Origin: Scatomorpha sp964345235
GTDB taxonomy: Bacteria; Bacillota; Clostridia; Oscillospirales; Oscillospiraceae
Direction: 5' to 3'
DNA: 8,928 nucleotides
Assembly: GCA_964345235.1 (NCBI GenBank)
Contig: CAYFQE010000032.1
Coordinates: 1-8,928 of the forward strand
This document shows, piece after piece, positions 1 to 6,488 of this stretch (the first letter of the stretch is position 1; every line of letters starts with the position of its first letter). The notes under the pieces are model-generated. The model was not told the origin of the DNA. It searched no databases and worked only from the letters and a program-made list of their open reading frames with translations. The position numbers were made by a program, and so were the translations under genes.

Positions 1-260
1 GCATAGCCCACGGAATGCTCTCCGCCGGTTTCATCTCTGCGGTTCTCGGTACGCTGCTTCCGGGTCCCGAAACCATATACATGGGTCAGGAACTCCGCTT
101 TACAAAGCCTGTTTATATTGGCGACACTGTCACGGCAACAGTGACCGTCTCTGAACTTATACCCGAAAAAAACCGCGCCATTCTGGAGACTGTCTGCACT
201 AACCAAAATGGTGAAGTTGTCATCAAGGGCACAGCAACCGTGATGCCCCCGAAGGCATAA
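1..260 (+). CDS. MaoC/PhaJ-type (R)-specific enoyl-CoA hydratase, 3' part
   Basis: The reading frame is open from base 3 to the TAA at 258-260 and has no start in the window, so this is the C-terminal part of a gene that begins upstream. The first readable residues are IAHGMLSAGFIS, followed by LPGPETIY and then FTKPVYIGDTVTATV. This series is typical of the single-domain hotdog-fold MaoC dehydratases such as PhaJ, which hydrate trans-2-enoyl-CoA to (R)-3-hydroxyacyl-CoA. About 86 residues are visible; family members are usually about 135-150 residues, so roughly the first 50 are missing, including the segment that carries the catalytic Asp and His. Function therefore rests on family resemblance, not on visible active-site residues. 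The ATG at 15 is an internal methionine of the conserved HGM segment and not the start. The gene converges on the isomerase gene at 398-1321 and appears unrelated to the sugar cluster. Confidence 0.85.
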   Translation, partial: IAHGMLSAGFISAVLGTLLPGPETIYMGQELRFTKPVYIGDTVTATVTVSELIPEKNRAILETVCTNQNGEVVIKGTATVMPPKA

Positions 261-278
261 GATTTTTATAATGCTTTT

Positions 279-303
279 GCCTGAGAGTTTTTGACTCTCC
301 GGC
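279..303 (+). terminator. Stem-loop after the MaoC gene; weak terminator, or remnant of a glycine-riboswitch P2
   Basis: Bases 279-288 pair with 294-303 with one mismatch (T282/C300), closing a 5-nt T-rich loop. On the + strand the stem lies 18 nt after the stop codon and is followed by an interrupted T-rich stretch (304-318), so it could end MaoC transcription, though the U-tract is poor. Read on the - strand, 274-290 matches the conserved 3' motif of the glycine riboswitch (ACTCTCAGGCAAAAG), and the other arm reads GGAGAG, as in P2 of that aptamer. The ligand-binding interior (P3) is absent. Confidence 0.4.
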
Positions 304-337
304 TTATAAATTTATCTTAAAGAGACATAAAACAAAT

Positions 338-377
338 AAATCCCCCACGGATCTTTGCGGTGACCCATGGGGGATTT
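338..377. terminator. Bidirectional intrinsic terminator between convergent genes
   Basis: AAATCCCCCA at 338-347 pairs perfectly with TGGGGGATTT at 368-377 across a 20-nt loop. On the + strand the stem runs into TTTTGTTTTC. On the - strand it is followed by ATTTATTTGTTTTATG. Both sides are U-rich, so the element can stop transcription from the MaoC gene and from the isomerase gene, whose - strand stop is about 20 nt from the stem. Confidence 0.85.
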
Positions 378-397
378 TGTTTTCATACATGAATAGC

Positions 398-1321
398 TCA
401 AGCTATGAAGTTATGCAGATAATGTTTGCTTAGGCGGATGGACTTTAAAATATCCTCGCGGCTGTTCTCAAAGGCCTTGTCCTCAACCTCGATAACGGCA
501 TCGCCGTTAAAGCGGATATCATTGAGAGCCGATACAAAGGCGCTCCAGTCTACATCACCAAGGCCCGGAATCTTAGGACTCATATAATCGAGTGGATATG
601 CCATAACGCCGCATTCGGCAAGACGCTCGGGATAGAACTTTATGTCTTTGAAATGAATGTGGAAAATGCGGTCCTTAAAATCGTGAAGAGTCTTTATATA
701 ATCCATACCCTGCCAGACATAGTGGCTGGGATCAAAGTTTAAACCGAAGTTGGGCGACGGCACAAGCTCAAAGAGTCGGCGGTATATTGCGGGCGTGCTC
801 ATAAGATTCTGCCCTCCGGGCCACTGGTCCTTGCCAAAGAGCATCGGGCAGTTTTCAATGGCAATTTTCACTCCTTGCTCCTCTGCCAAAGCGATAATGG
901 GAGGCCAAACAGCCTTAAACAGCTCGATGTTCTCCTCAACCGTCTTGTACTGGTCTTTGCCTATAAAGGTTGTGACCATGTTGACGCCGAGCTTGGAAGA
1001 GGCCTTAATCAAGGCTTTAAGATGAGCAAGGGCGGCGGAGCTCTTTTCCTTGTCCGAGTCGAGAACATTGGGATAATAGGCAAGAGAGGAAATGTGCATG
1101 CCGCGGGCGGAAACATATTCGGTGACATAGTTGGCGTAATCATCGTCAGCTAAGACTCGCTCTGCATCGATATGAGAGACGCCTGCGTAACGGCGCTCGG
1201 CTTTTCCTGCGGGCCAGCAGGCAACCTCAAGACACTCAAAGCCCATTCCTGCGGCAACATCCACGGCCTCCTCAAAGCTCCAACCGTCTAAAATCGCGGT
1301 AAGCAGACCGAATTTAAACAT
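398..1321 (-). CDS. Sugar phosphate isomerase/epimerase, xylose isomerase-like TIM barrel
   Basis: This 307-residue protein belongs to the AP-endonuclease-2/xylose-isomerase-like TIM-barrel superfamily, whose members isomerise, epimerise or dehydrate sugars, keto-sugars and inositols with a divalent metal. The expected barrel strand ends and metal ligands can be seen: E156 in KIAIENC, D197 and H200 in NFDPSH, H221/H223 in FHIHFKD, and E278/E280 near the C terminus in VIEVED. The opening segment MFKFGLLTAILDGWSFEEAV and LEVACWP are typical of strands 1 and 2. The length is normal for the family. The start is fixed by a GGGAGG site (1329-1334, - strand) 7 nt from the ATG. It has no signal peptide, so it should be cytoplasmic. 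It is divergent from the LacI-led cluster and shares a control region with it, which suggests that it acts on the product of the Gfo/Idh enzyme encoded there. The substrate is not predictable; IolE-, IolI- or 3-keto-sugar-type activities are all possible. Confidence 0.85.
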   Translation of the reverse strand: MFKFGLLTAILDGWSFEEAVDVAAGMGFECLEVACWPAGKAERRYAGVSHIDAERVLADDDYANYVTEYVSARGMHISSLAYYPNVLDSDKEKSSAALAHLKALIKASSKLGVNMVTTFIGKDQYKTVEENIELFKAVWPPIIALAEEQGVKIAIENCPMLFGKDQWPGGQNLMSTPAIYRRLFELVPSPNFGLNFDPSHYVWQGMDYIKTLHDFKDRIFHIHFKDIKFYPERLAECGVMAYPLDYMSPKIPGLGDVDWSAFVSALNDIRFNGDAVIEVEDKAFENSREDILKSIRLSKHYLHNFIA

Positions 1322-1366
1322 ATTAAAACCTCCCTTTTTATAATTTATGGATTAATATTTCGCAGA

Positions 1367-1409
1367 CTTATAACAAATAAACACTAATAAAAAAGATGCG
1401 TTTTGTCAA
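1367..1409 (-). promoter_or_regulatory. Putative promoter(s) of the isomerase gene
   Basis: On the - strand a perfect TTGACA lies at 1404-1409, with a weak -10 TAGTGT at 1381-1386 after 17 nt. Closer to the gene is an extended -10, TG-T-TATAAG (1367-1375), without a matching -35. Either would give a short leader before the ribosome binding site at 1329-1334. The sequence alone does not decide which is used. Confidence 0.4.
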
Positions 1410-1431
1410 GTGTACGACTTGGAGATAGGCC

Positions 1432-1448
1432 TTATGCAAGTTGCATAA
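1432..1448. promoter_or_regulatory. 17-bp perfect palindrome in the divergent control region
   Basis: TTATGCAA and TTGCATAA flank a central G at 1440, giving a perfect odd-length palindrome. It lies between the two divergent promoters, about 23 bp upstream of the isomerase -35 candidate and about 58 bp upstream of the lacI-type gene's -35. It is followed only by a short A-run and lies outside any transcript predicted here, so it looks like a DNA-binding site for a dimeric regulator and not a terminator. A partial copy (TATGCAAA) occurs at 1465-1472. Confidence 0.5.
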
Positions 1449-1493
1449 AAAATATTTAATTTTATATGCAAAAAGCCAAATTATTTTTTGGGG

Positions 1494-1516
1494 CTAATTG
1501 TCTGATTGACAATTAG
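1494..1516. promoter_or_regulatory. Perfect 9-bp inverted repeat overlapping the regulator's -35 box
   Basis: CTAATTGTC (1494-1502) is repeated in inverse as GACAATTAG (1508-1516), separated by TGATT. The right arm contains most of the TTGACA -35 element (1506-1511), so a protein bound here would compete with RNA polymerase at the regulator promoter. It has no central CG, which is common in LacI-family operators, so the binding protein is uncertain. Confidence 0.5.
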
Positions 1517-1534
1517 GTTCCGCTTATGTAATAT
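1506..1534 (+). promoter_or_regulatory. Sigma-A/sigma-70-type promoter of the LacI-led operon
   Basis: A perfect TTGACA (1506-1511), a 17-bp spacer and TAATAT (1529-1534, one mismatch to TATAAT) make a near-consensus housekeeping promoter. Transcription should start near 1541, giving a leader of about 108 nt before the regulator ATG at 1649. It is overlapped by the inverted repeat at 1494-1516 and followed directly by the one at 1549-1568, so it is likely to be tightly regulated. Confidence 0.7.
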
Positions 1535-1548
1535 TAATGTAAAATAAC

Positions 1549-1568
1549 AAATGTAAAGGATTACATTT
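1549..1568. promoter_or_regulatory. Candidate LacI-family operator just after the +1 site
   Basis: AAATGTAA (1549-1556) and TTACATTT (1561-1568) form a perfect inverted repeat around AGGA. The inner 14 bases have the TGTAA-N4-TTACA layout of LacI/CcpA-type operators, although the centre is GG where these sites usually have CG. It begins about 8 bp after the predicted transcription start, a classic place for repression. AATGTAAA occurs at 1536-1543 and again at 1550-1557, 14 bp apart. It is the best candidate in the window for the site of the LacI-family protein encoded immediately downstream, which would make that regulator autoregulated. Confidence 0.55.
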
Positions 1569-1648
1569 TAAGTCTTTATGAAATCTTGCCTTAGATACGT
1601 ATTTGTTTATTAAGCAAAAACTTCCGGATAAGAGGTTTACTTACGCAA

Positions 1649-2665
1649 ATGGTTACTATTGAAGATGTTGCCCGCAGAGCCGGTCTGTCGGTGGCGACTG
1701 TGTCGAGAGCATTAAACGGCAGCTCAAGGGTTCGGCCCGGCACTGCCAAACGGGTTTTGAAGGCGGCAGAGGAACTCAGCTATTCACCGAATCGCTCGGC
1801 TAGAAATTTAAGAAAAAGAGAAAGCAGAGTCATTCTTGTTCTCGCGCCCAACTTTTCCAACCCCTTCTATTCCAGCATATTGACAGGCATAGGGGATGCG
1901 GCGAACAGTGAGGGTTACAGCGTGCTCATATGCAACACCGCGAGTAAACCCGAGAGGGAGCTGAATTATTTAAAAATGCTCTCTGAGCACAGAGCCGACG
2001 GCGCAATCGTGTTAGGCATGAGGAAGACAAATAAGGCATTTTGTGAGTTTGTGAAAGAGGGACAGCTCTTAATGTGCTGTGAGTATGTGCCGGATGTTAA
2101 CTTCCCGTCCGTGAGCATAGATAATTATGCCGCAGCTTTTGAAACGGTAAGCTATCTGATATCTCTAGGGCACGAAAGAATAGCGATGCTCAGCGCAAAC
2201 AACGACTATATTTCTACCGTACTTCGCCGGCAGGGCTATGAGGATGCGTTGAGATCTGCCGGAATAGAAGTTCGCAGCGAGTACTTTAGTATGGCAGACG
2301 CGGATTACTCCTATAACTCCGGGCTCCGTGCGGCGGAAGAACTGCTCAGCGCAAAACAAAGGCCCACGGCGGTTTTCTGCGTTTCGGACATTCTCGCATT
2401 GAGTACAATTTCGGTTGCGGGAGATAAAGGACTGCGGGTGCCGGAAGATTTGTCGGTGACAGGCTTTGACGATGTGGACTACACAACGATGTTCCACCCC
2501 CATTTGAGCACGGTCTCTCAGCCCTGCTATGAAATGGGAGTTAAGAGTCTCTTGCTTTTGACTCAAATGTTAAGCGGAGAGAAGCAACTTAAGGGAGATA
2601 GAGTATTTTTGCCTTACTCGCTCACAATAAGAGAATCGACTGCCGAGTTAAGGCAGGGTAAATAA
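1649..2665 (+). CDS. LacI/GalR-family transcriptional regulator
   Basis: This 338-residue protein has the standard LacI layout. Residues 2-25 form the N-terminal helix-turn-helix (TIEDVARRAGLSVATVSRAL), followed by the hinge region near SPNRSARNL (about 47-55). A periplasmic-binding-protein-like effector and dimerisation domain runs from about residue 60 to the end (VILVLAPNFSNPFYSSIL, GHERIAML, VTGFDDVDY, TIRES). Effectors of this family are usually sugars or phosphorylated sugars. The start at ATG 1649 puts the helix-turn-helix at the usual distance from the N terminus. The only purine-rich stretch, AGAGG at 1631-1635, lies 13 nt upstream, which is longer than ideal, so translation may be weak, as is common for repressors. 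The next gene starts only 10 nt after the stop, so the regulator is co-transcribed with the catabolic and transport genes. The operator-like repeats upstream suggest autoregulation. The ligand is unknown. Confidence 0.93.
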   Translation: MVTIEDVARRAGLSVATVSRALNGSSRVRPGTAKRVLKAAEELSYSPNRSARNLRKRESRVILVLAPNFSNPFYSSILTGIGDAANSEGYSVLICNTASKPERELNYLKMLSEHRADGAIVLGMRKTNKAFCEFVKEGQLLMCCEYVPDVNFPSVSIDNYAAAFETVSYLISLGHERIAMLSANNDYISTVLRRQGYEDALRSAGIEVRSEYFSMADADYSYNSGLRAAEELLSAKQRPTAVFCVSDILALSTISVAGDKGLRVPEDLSVTGFDDVDYTTMFHPHLSTVSQPCYEMGVKSLLLLTQMLSGEKQLKGDRVFLPYSLTIRESTAELRQGK

Positions 2666-2675
2666 GGAGAAGAAT

Positions 2676-3710
2676 ATGCTTAAAATCGCTATTATAGGCT
2701 GCGGCAAAATCGCCCAGATTCGTCACATACCCGAATTTGATGCAAATGAAAACTGCGAGCTGTACGGATTCTACAACCCAACGGCCTCCCGTGCCGAGGA
2801 TATGGCAAAAAAATACGGCGGAACGGTTTTCTACTCTGTTGAAGAGATGCTTGCCGACCCCGAAATCGATGCGGTTTCTGTTTGCTCGGCGAACTATTCC
2901 CACGCCGAGATAACCATAAAGGCGCTTGAGGCCGGCAAGGATGTCCTCTGCGAGAAGCCCATGGCAACAACACTCGAGGACTGCGCGGCAATGATTGAAA
3001 CCGCAAAGAGAACCGGCAAGCGCCTTCTCATAGCCCAGAATCAGCGCCTTAACAAGGCCCATCAGGTAGCCAAAGAGCTGGTTGAGGCGGGTGAGATTGG
3101 GAAAGTCGTTTCTTTCCGCTCCACCTTCGGTCACGGCGGACCGGAGACCTGGGCAATTAAGCCCGGCAAGGACACCTGGTTCTTCGATAAGAAGCGCGCC
3201 GCGATGGGCGCGATGGCAGACCTGGGCATACACAAGACCGACGCGCTGCGCTACATCCTAGGACAGGATGTTGTAAGAACTACCGCCCGTCTGGCCACAT
3301 TAGATAAGCGCGGAGCGGATAATGAGCTTATCAGCGTAGACGACAACGCAATCTGCATCTATGAAATGAGCGGCGGCGCTATCGGCACAATGACCGCAAG
3401 CTGGACCTTCTACGGCCAAGAGGACAACTCCACGATTCTATACGGCACAAAGGGCATTATGCGCATCTACGACGATCCGCAGCACTCCATAGTTCTTATA
3501 TCCGCCGACGGCAGCCGCAGAAACTTCGATGTCGAGGCTATTCAGACAAACGACAATCAAACAGCTTCCGGCGTTATGGACGAGTTTGTTGCGGCAATTA
3601 CCGAAAACAGACCGAGCATACTGGATGTTGATAATGTAATCGGGTCCATGAAGGCTGTTTTCGCAAGCATTGAATCCGGTGAGACTGGCCGTCCCGTCGA
3701 GGTTCTCTAA
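2676..3710 (+). CDS. Gfo/Idh/MocA-family NAD(P)-dependent oxidoreductase
   Basis: This 344-residue cytoplasmic enzyme carries the N-terminal Rossmann dinucleotide-binding domain, with the glycine-rich IGCGKIA at residues 7-13. The diagnostic EKP (93-95, in LCEKPMA) holds the catalytic or cofactor-contacting lysine K94. The second half-domain contains D182 and H186 in MADLGIHKTD, the D-x3-H pair that completes the family's active site. The family oxidises or reduces one carbon of sugars, inositols and their derivatives, including forming 3-keto sugars. The length is standard. AAGGAGA at 2664-2670 overlaps the preceding stop codon and lies 5 nt before the ATG, which fixes the start and indicates tight coupling to the LacI gene. 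With a sugar ABC importer downstream and a TIM-barrel isomerase divergent, it probably performs an early oxidation of the imported compound. Substrate and NAD/NADP preference cannot be read from the sequence. Confidence 0.92.
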   Translation: MLKIAIIGCGKIAQIRHIPEFDANENCELYGFYNPTASRAEDMAKKYGGTVFYSVEEMLADPEIDAVSVCSANYSHAEITIKALEAGKDVLCEKPMATTLEDCAAMIETAKRTGKRLLIAQNQRLNKAHQVAKELVEAGEIGKVVSFRSTFGHGGPETWAIKPGKDTWFFDKKRAAMGAMADLGIHKTDALRYILGQDVVRTTARLATLDKRGADNELISVDDNAICIYEMSGGAIGTMTASWTFYGQEDNSTILYGTKGIMRIYDDPQHSIVLISADGSRRNFDVEAIQTNDNQTASGVMDEFVAAITENRPSILDVDNVIGSMKAVFASIESGETGRPVEVL

Positions 3711-3718
3711 AATCCGAA

Positions 3719-3741
3719 TAATAACTGCACAGCAGTTGTTA
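3719..3741 (+). other. Intercistronic stem-loop upstream of the binding-protein gene
   Basis: Ten base pairs, one a T-G wobble (3722/3738), form around the loop ACA (3729-3731), with AACTGC/GCAGTT as core. The following bases are A-rich, so it is not an intrinsic terminator on the + strand. It lies between the Gfo/Idh stop and the SD of the binding-protein gene. It may be a processing or stability element giving the downstream mRNA a protected 5' end. Confidence 0.5.
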
Positions 3742-3765
3742 AAATAAAAAAACGGAGGAAAACAA

Positions 3766-4902
3766 ATGAAAAAGACTATAGTCATTATTCTGGCTCTCGT
3801 CATGATTCTCGCGCTCGCCGCCTGCGGCCAGCCTGCGGCACCCGCAGATACCGAGGCACCCAAGGCAGAGACTGAGACCGCAAAAACTATCTATGTCCTG
3901 GGACCCACCCCCGATCACGGCTGGACCGCTCAGGCAGGTACCTACGCACAGGCTAAGTGCGAAGAAATCGTTAAAGCCGGCGAGTTCAACGCCACTTACA
4001 TCCCCGCCTCTTCCGGCGAAGAGCAGGTTGACCAGATCAACACCATAATTGCCAACGGCGACGCCGCTGTTGTTGTCATGATGGCTCTGGACGACTCCGC
4101 ACAGGCAGGCCAGGAGGCTCTCTATGCTGAAGGCATCCCCTTCATCTCCTTTGACCGTATTATCGAGGCCACCGAGGCCTATGCGCTGCTCAACTACTCC
4201 GGCGACAACTGGCAGTGCGGTGCCGGTATTGCTTACTGGCTACAGCAGAATGGCATGAAGGCCGGCGATACTGTTGTTGTTCTCTACGGCGACAACGGTA
4301 CGGTTTGCAGCCGTCGTCAGGAAGGCTTCGAGCAGTTCCTGCGCGGCGAGATTGCTTACTCCGACCTGAACAAGGGTGAGTTCAAAACAACCGAAACTTG
4401 GAAGCAAGATGACCTCGATGCCATCTTCAACGGCTACACTGTCGTCTGCAACTGGTCCGCTGACGGCGCATACGGCTATCTCGAGCAGAAACTCGAAGAG
4501 ATCGTTGCGACAGCCAAGGCCAACGGCAACAAACTGTACATCTATTCCATGGACGACGAGATGACTTTCGGCGTTCTCAACTACATCAATGCCGGCGCTT
4601 CCGATGCTCTCAAGGCCGACCTGGAGGCAATGGAGGTTTACATTTCTGCAATCGGCGGCATGCAGGAGCTCTATGATGTCATGAGCGGTGCTGATGCCGA
4701 TAACGCAGCTATCGCCGATAAGTATTTCGACGACATGATGTCCGTTTTCTTCAGCCCCAAGATGATGCAGACCGTTGTTGATATGGGTGTTTCCTATGTC
4801 AAGGGCGACTGGGCATATGAGCAGGGCTCCGGTTCCTACGAGCCGGTCTTCATTGTTGACCGCAGCAATGCAGCCGAGGTTGAGGGCTTCACCGGCCACT
4901 GA
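3766..4902 (+). CDS. Sugar ABC transporter substrate-binding lipoprotein (Peripla_BP_4, RbsB/XylF-like)
   Basis: This 378-residue protein starts with a lipoprotein signal peptide: KK at 2-3, a hydrophobic core at 5-19 and the lipobox LAAC with Cys20 as the lipidation site. It should therefore be anchored to the outer face of the membrane. A Pro/Ala/Glu/Thr-rich linker (21-40) leads to a type I periplasmic-binding fold (about 41-365). Recognisable elements are the strand-1 segment TIYVLGPTPDHGW, the SFDRII segment at 128-133 (typical of xylose/arabinose-like binders), YGDNGTVCSRRQEGF at 174-188, and YSMDDEMTFGVLNYI at 260-274 in the ligand-release hinge lobe. The family binds pentoses, hexoses, cyclitols and autoinducer-2; which one is bound here is unknown. 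GGAGG at 3754-3758, 7 nt before the ATG, is an optimal ribosome binding site. Hairpins lie on both sides of the gene, consistent with high expression. The downstream ATPase and permease complete the importer. Confidence 0.92.
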   Translation: MKKTIVIILALVMILALAACGQPAAPADTEAPKAETETAKTIYVLGPTPDHGWTAQAGTYAQAKCEEIVKAGEFNATYIPASSGEEQVDQINTIIANGDAAVVVMMALDDSAQAGQEALYAEGIPFISFDRIIEATEAYALLNYSGDNWQCGAGIAYWLQQNGMKAGDTVVVLYGDNGTVCSRRQEGFEQFLRGEIAYSDLNKGEFKTTETWKQDDLDAIFNGYTVVCNWSADGAYGYLEQKLEEIVATAKANGNKLYIYSMDDEMTFGVLNYINAGASDALKADLEAMEVYISAIGGMQELYDVMSGADADNAAIADKYFDDMMSVFFSPKMMQTVVDMGVSYVKGDWAYEQGSGSYEPVFIVDRSNAAEVEGFTGH

Positions 4903-4933
4903 TTCACAGCATAAACTATAGCGTTAACCCATT

Positions 4934-4960
4934 GAGCGGAGGCAGTCTCTGCCTCCGCTC
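4934..4960 (+). other. Intercistronic stem-loop downstream of the binding-protein gene
   Basis: An 11-bp perfect, GC-rich stem (4934-4944 with 4950-4960) closes a 5-nt loop GTCTC. It is followed by TCATCAAGC, not by a U-tract, so it is not a canonical terminator. Such stems after the binding-protein gene of ABC importers often stabilise its mRNA against 3' exonucleases or attenuate read-through, so that binding protein is made in excess over the membrane parts. Here this is inferred from position and structure only. Confidence 0.65.
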
Positions 4961-4993
4961 TCATCAAGCATTCTTAGTAAGGGAGGGCATCTC

Positions 4994-6472
4994 ATGGCTT
5001 TTCTTGAGATGAACCATGTTTCTAAGGCCTTCGGAGGCTCTCAAGCTCTGAAGGATATACATTTCTCCGTAAACGAGGGCGAGATACATGCTCTCCTCGG
5101 AGAAAACGGCGCCGGCAAGTCAACGCTGATGAATATTCTGACCGGCGTTATTCCCGCAGACAGCGGCACAATTGAATTCAACGGCAAAAGCTATCCGCAG
5201 CCCACCATCCATATGATGGAGGCTGCCGGTATTGCATTCGTGCATCAAGAACTGAATGTCATCAATGATCTTTCGGTTTCAGACAACATTTTTCTGTGTA
5301 AGGAAATAAGAAACAAGCTCGGTCTCATCAAAGAAAAGGAACAGATAGAAAGAACCACTAAGTTGTTTGCGGATTTAGGTGTAAAAATCAATCCGACGGC
5401 TATGGTTTCGGAGCTTAAGACCAGCGAGAAGCAGCTCCTAGAAATTTGCAGGGCTTTATATGCCGACGCAAAGCTGCTGATACTGGACGAGCCCACTACT
5501 TCCCTCTCCAATGATGAAATAGACCACCTCTTCAAGATACTTATTAATTTGAAAAATCAGGGAAAGTCCTTCATCTTTATCTCCCACAAAATGCCGGAGA
5601 TATTTGCAATTGCAGACAGGTATACTGTTTTGCGTAACGGTGAATACATTTCCTCAGGATATATTAAAGACACCACTCCTCATGCCGTAACTTCCGATAT
5701 GGTTGGCAGCCAATTTGTGGACAAGGATGTTTATACCCCTCGCGAGCTCGGTGAAGTCATCTTGGAACTGAAGCACTTAAGCGGTCATGGATTTGAGGAT
5801 ATTAATTTGAGCGTGCGCAAGCGCGAAATCATAGCATTTACGGGTCTTGCCGGCTGCGGCGCAAGCGAGCTGATGCAGACCATGTTCGGCGCGCTGCCCA
5901 TTGAGGGCGGAAGCATGACTCTCGAGGGCAAGACACTCTCCGGGAGCGTTGCAAGTTTTATGAGAGAAAGTGTCGGCATGCTGCCTACCAACAGAAAGGA
6001 ATTTTCCGTTTTGCCGGATATGAGCATATTGGAGAACTTCTATCTGGCGGAGCATGTGGTAAGCGCCGAGAAGCCGTTTATCAACAAAAAGGCAGAGCAC
6101 GAGCGCTATGAGTACCAAAAGCAAGCTCTGAACATAAGGTCCATTGACTGCTCCGACAGTATCACCTCACTCTCCGGCGGAAACCAGCAGAAGGTGTTTT
6201 TGGCCCGCTGGATGAACATGGGGGCGGATTTGCTGCTCTTAGACAATCCGACTCAGGGCGTCGATGTGGGCGCAAAGGAGGAAATCTATAAGCTGATTCT
6301 GGATTTTGCAAGTAATGGTAAAACTATAATCATAAACACACTGGAAATCCCCGAAATCCTCAAGGTTGCCGACCGCTGTGCAGTATTCTACGAGGGCAAG
6401 ATTGTAAAAATATTCAATCATGATGAAATTACCGAGAAGAATATCATGCTTTGGTCCACCAACGCCAACTAA
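4994..6472 (+). CDS. Sugar ABC transporter ATP-binding protein, tandem domains (RbsA/MglA type)
   Basis: This 492-residue protein carries two ABC domains in one chain, as in RbsA, MglA and XylG, and energises import through the RbsC-type permease encoded next. The first domain has a perfect Walker A (GENGAGKST, 36-44), Q-loop Q85, Walker B LLILDEPTTSL (161-171, E166) and switch His H198, but a poor signature (LKTSEKQ, 141-147). The second domain has a good signature (LSGGNQQK, 393-400), a degenerate Walker A without lysine (GLAGCGASE, 284-292), no switch His (NTLEIPE) and a Walker B reading LLLLDNPTQGVD, in which the catalytic Glu is replaced by N418. A degenerate second Walker A is normal in this family; the Glu-to-Asn change makes the second site look fully inactive. 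The length fits the family. AAGGGAGGG just before the ATG sets the start. The permease gene follows after 16 nt. Confidence 0.94.
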   Translation: MAFLEMNHVSKAFGGSQALKDIHFSVNEGEIHALLGENGAGKSTLMNILTGVIPADSGTIEFNGKSYPQPTIHMMEAAGIAFVHQELNVINDLSVSDNIFLCKEIRNKLGLIKEKEQIERTTKLFADLGVKINPTAMVSELKTSEKQLLEICRALYADAKLLILDEPTTSLSNDEIDHLFKILINLKNQGKSFIFISHKMPEIFAIADRYTVLRNGEYISSGYIKDTTPHAVTSDMVGSQFVDKDVYTPRELGEVILELKHLSGHGFEDINLSVRKREIIAFTGLAGCGASELMQTMFGALPIEGGSMTLEGKTLSGSVASFMRESVGMLPTNRKEFSVLPDMSILENFYLAEHVVSAEKPFINKKAEHERYEYQKQALNIRSIDCSDSITSLSGGNQQKVFLARWMNMGADLLLLDNPTQGVDVGAKEEIYKLILDFASNGKTIIINTLEIPEILKVADRCAVFYEGKIVKIFNHDEITEKNIMLWSTNAN

Positions 6473-6488
6473 ATGAGAGGGAACTGAT

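Noticed and set aside
274..303. A functional glycine riboswitch on the - strand
   Set aside because: Only the P2 arms and the 3' motif are present. The glycine-binding interior and P1 are missing and no - strand gene lies downstream.
2622..3233. Long open frame on the - strand opposite the regulator end and the Gfo/Idh gene
   Set aside because: It lies fully antisense to strongly conserved coding sequence, has no plausible start signal, and its translation looks like codon-bias shadow with no domain.
4240..4899. 219-codon open frame on the - strand opposite the binding-protein gene
   Set aside because: The frame is open because of the codon bias of the + strand gene; the translation shows no family motif and there is no ribosome binding site or promoter.
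4934..4960. Intrinsic terminator after the binding-protein gene
   Set aside because: The stem is strong but the following bases (TCATCAAGC) are not a U-tract, and the ATPase gene needs read-through, so it was called an intercistronic stem-loop.
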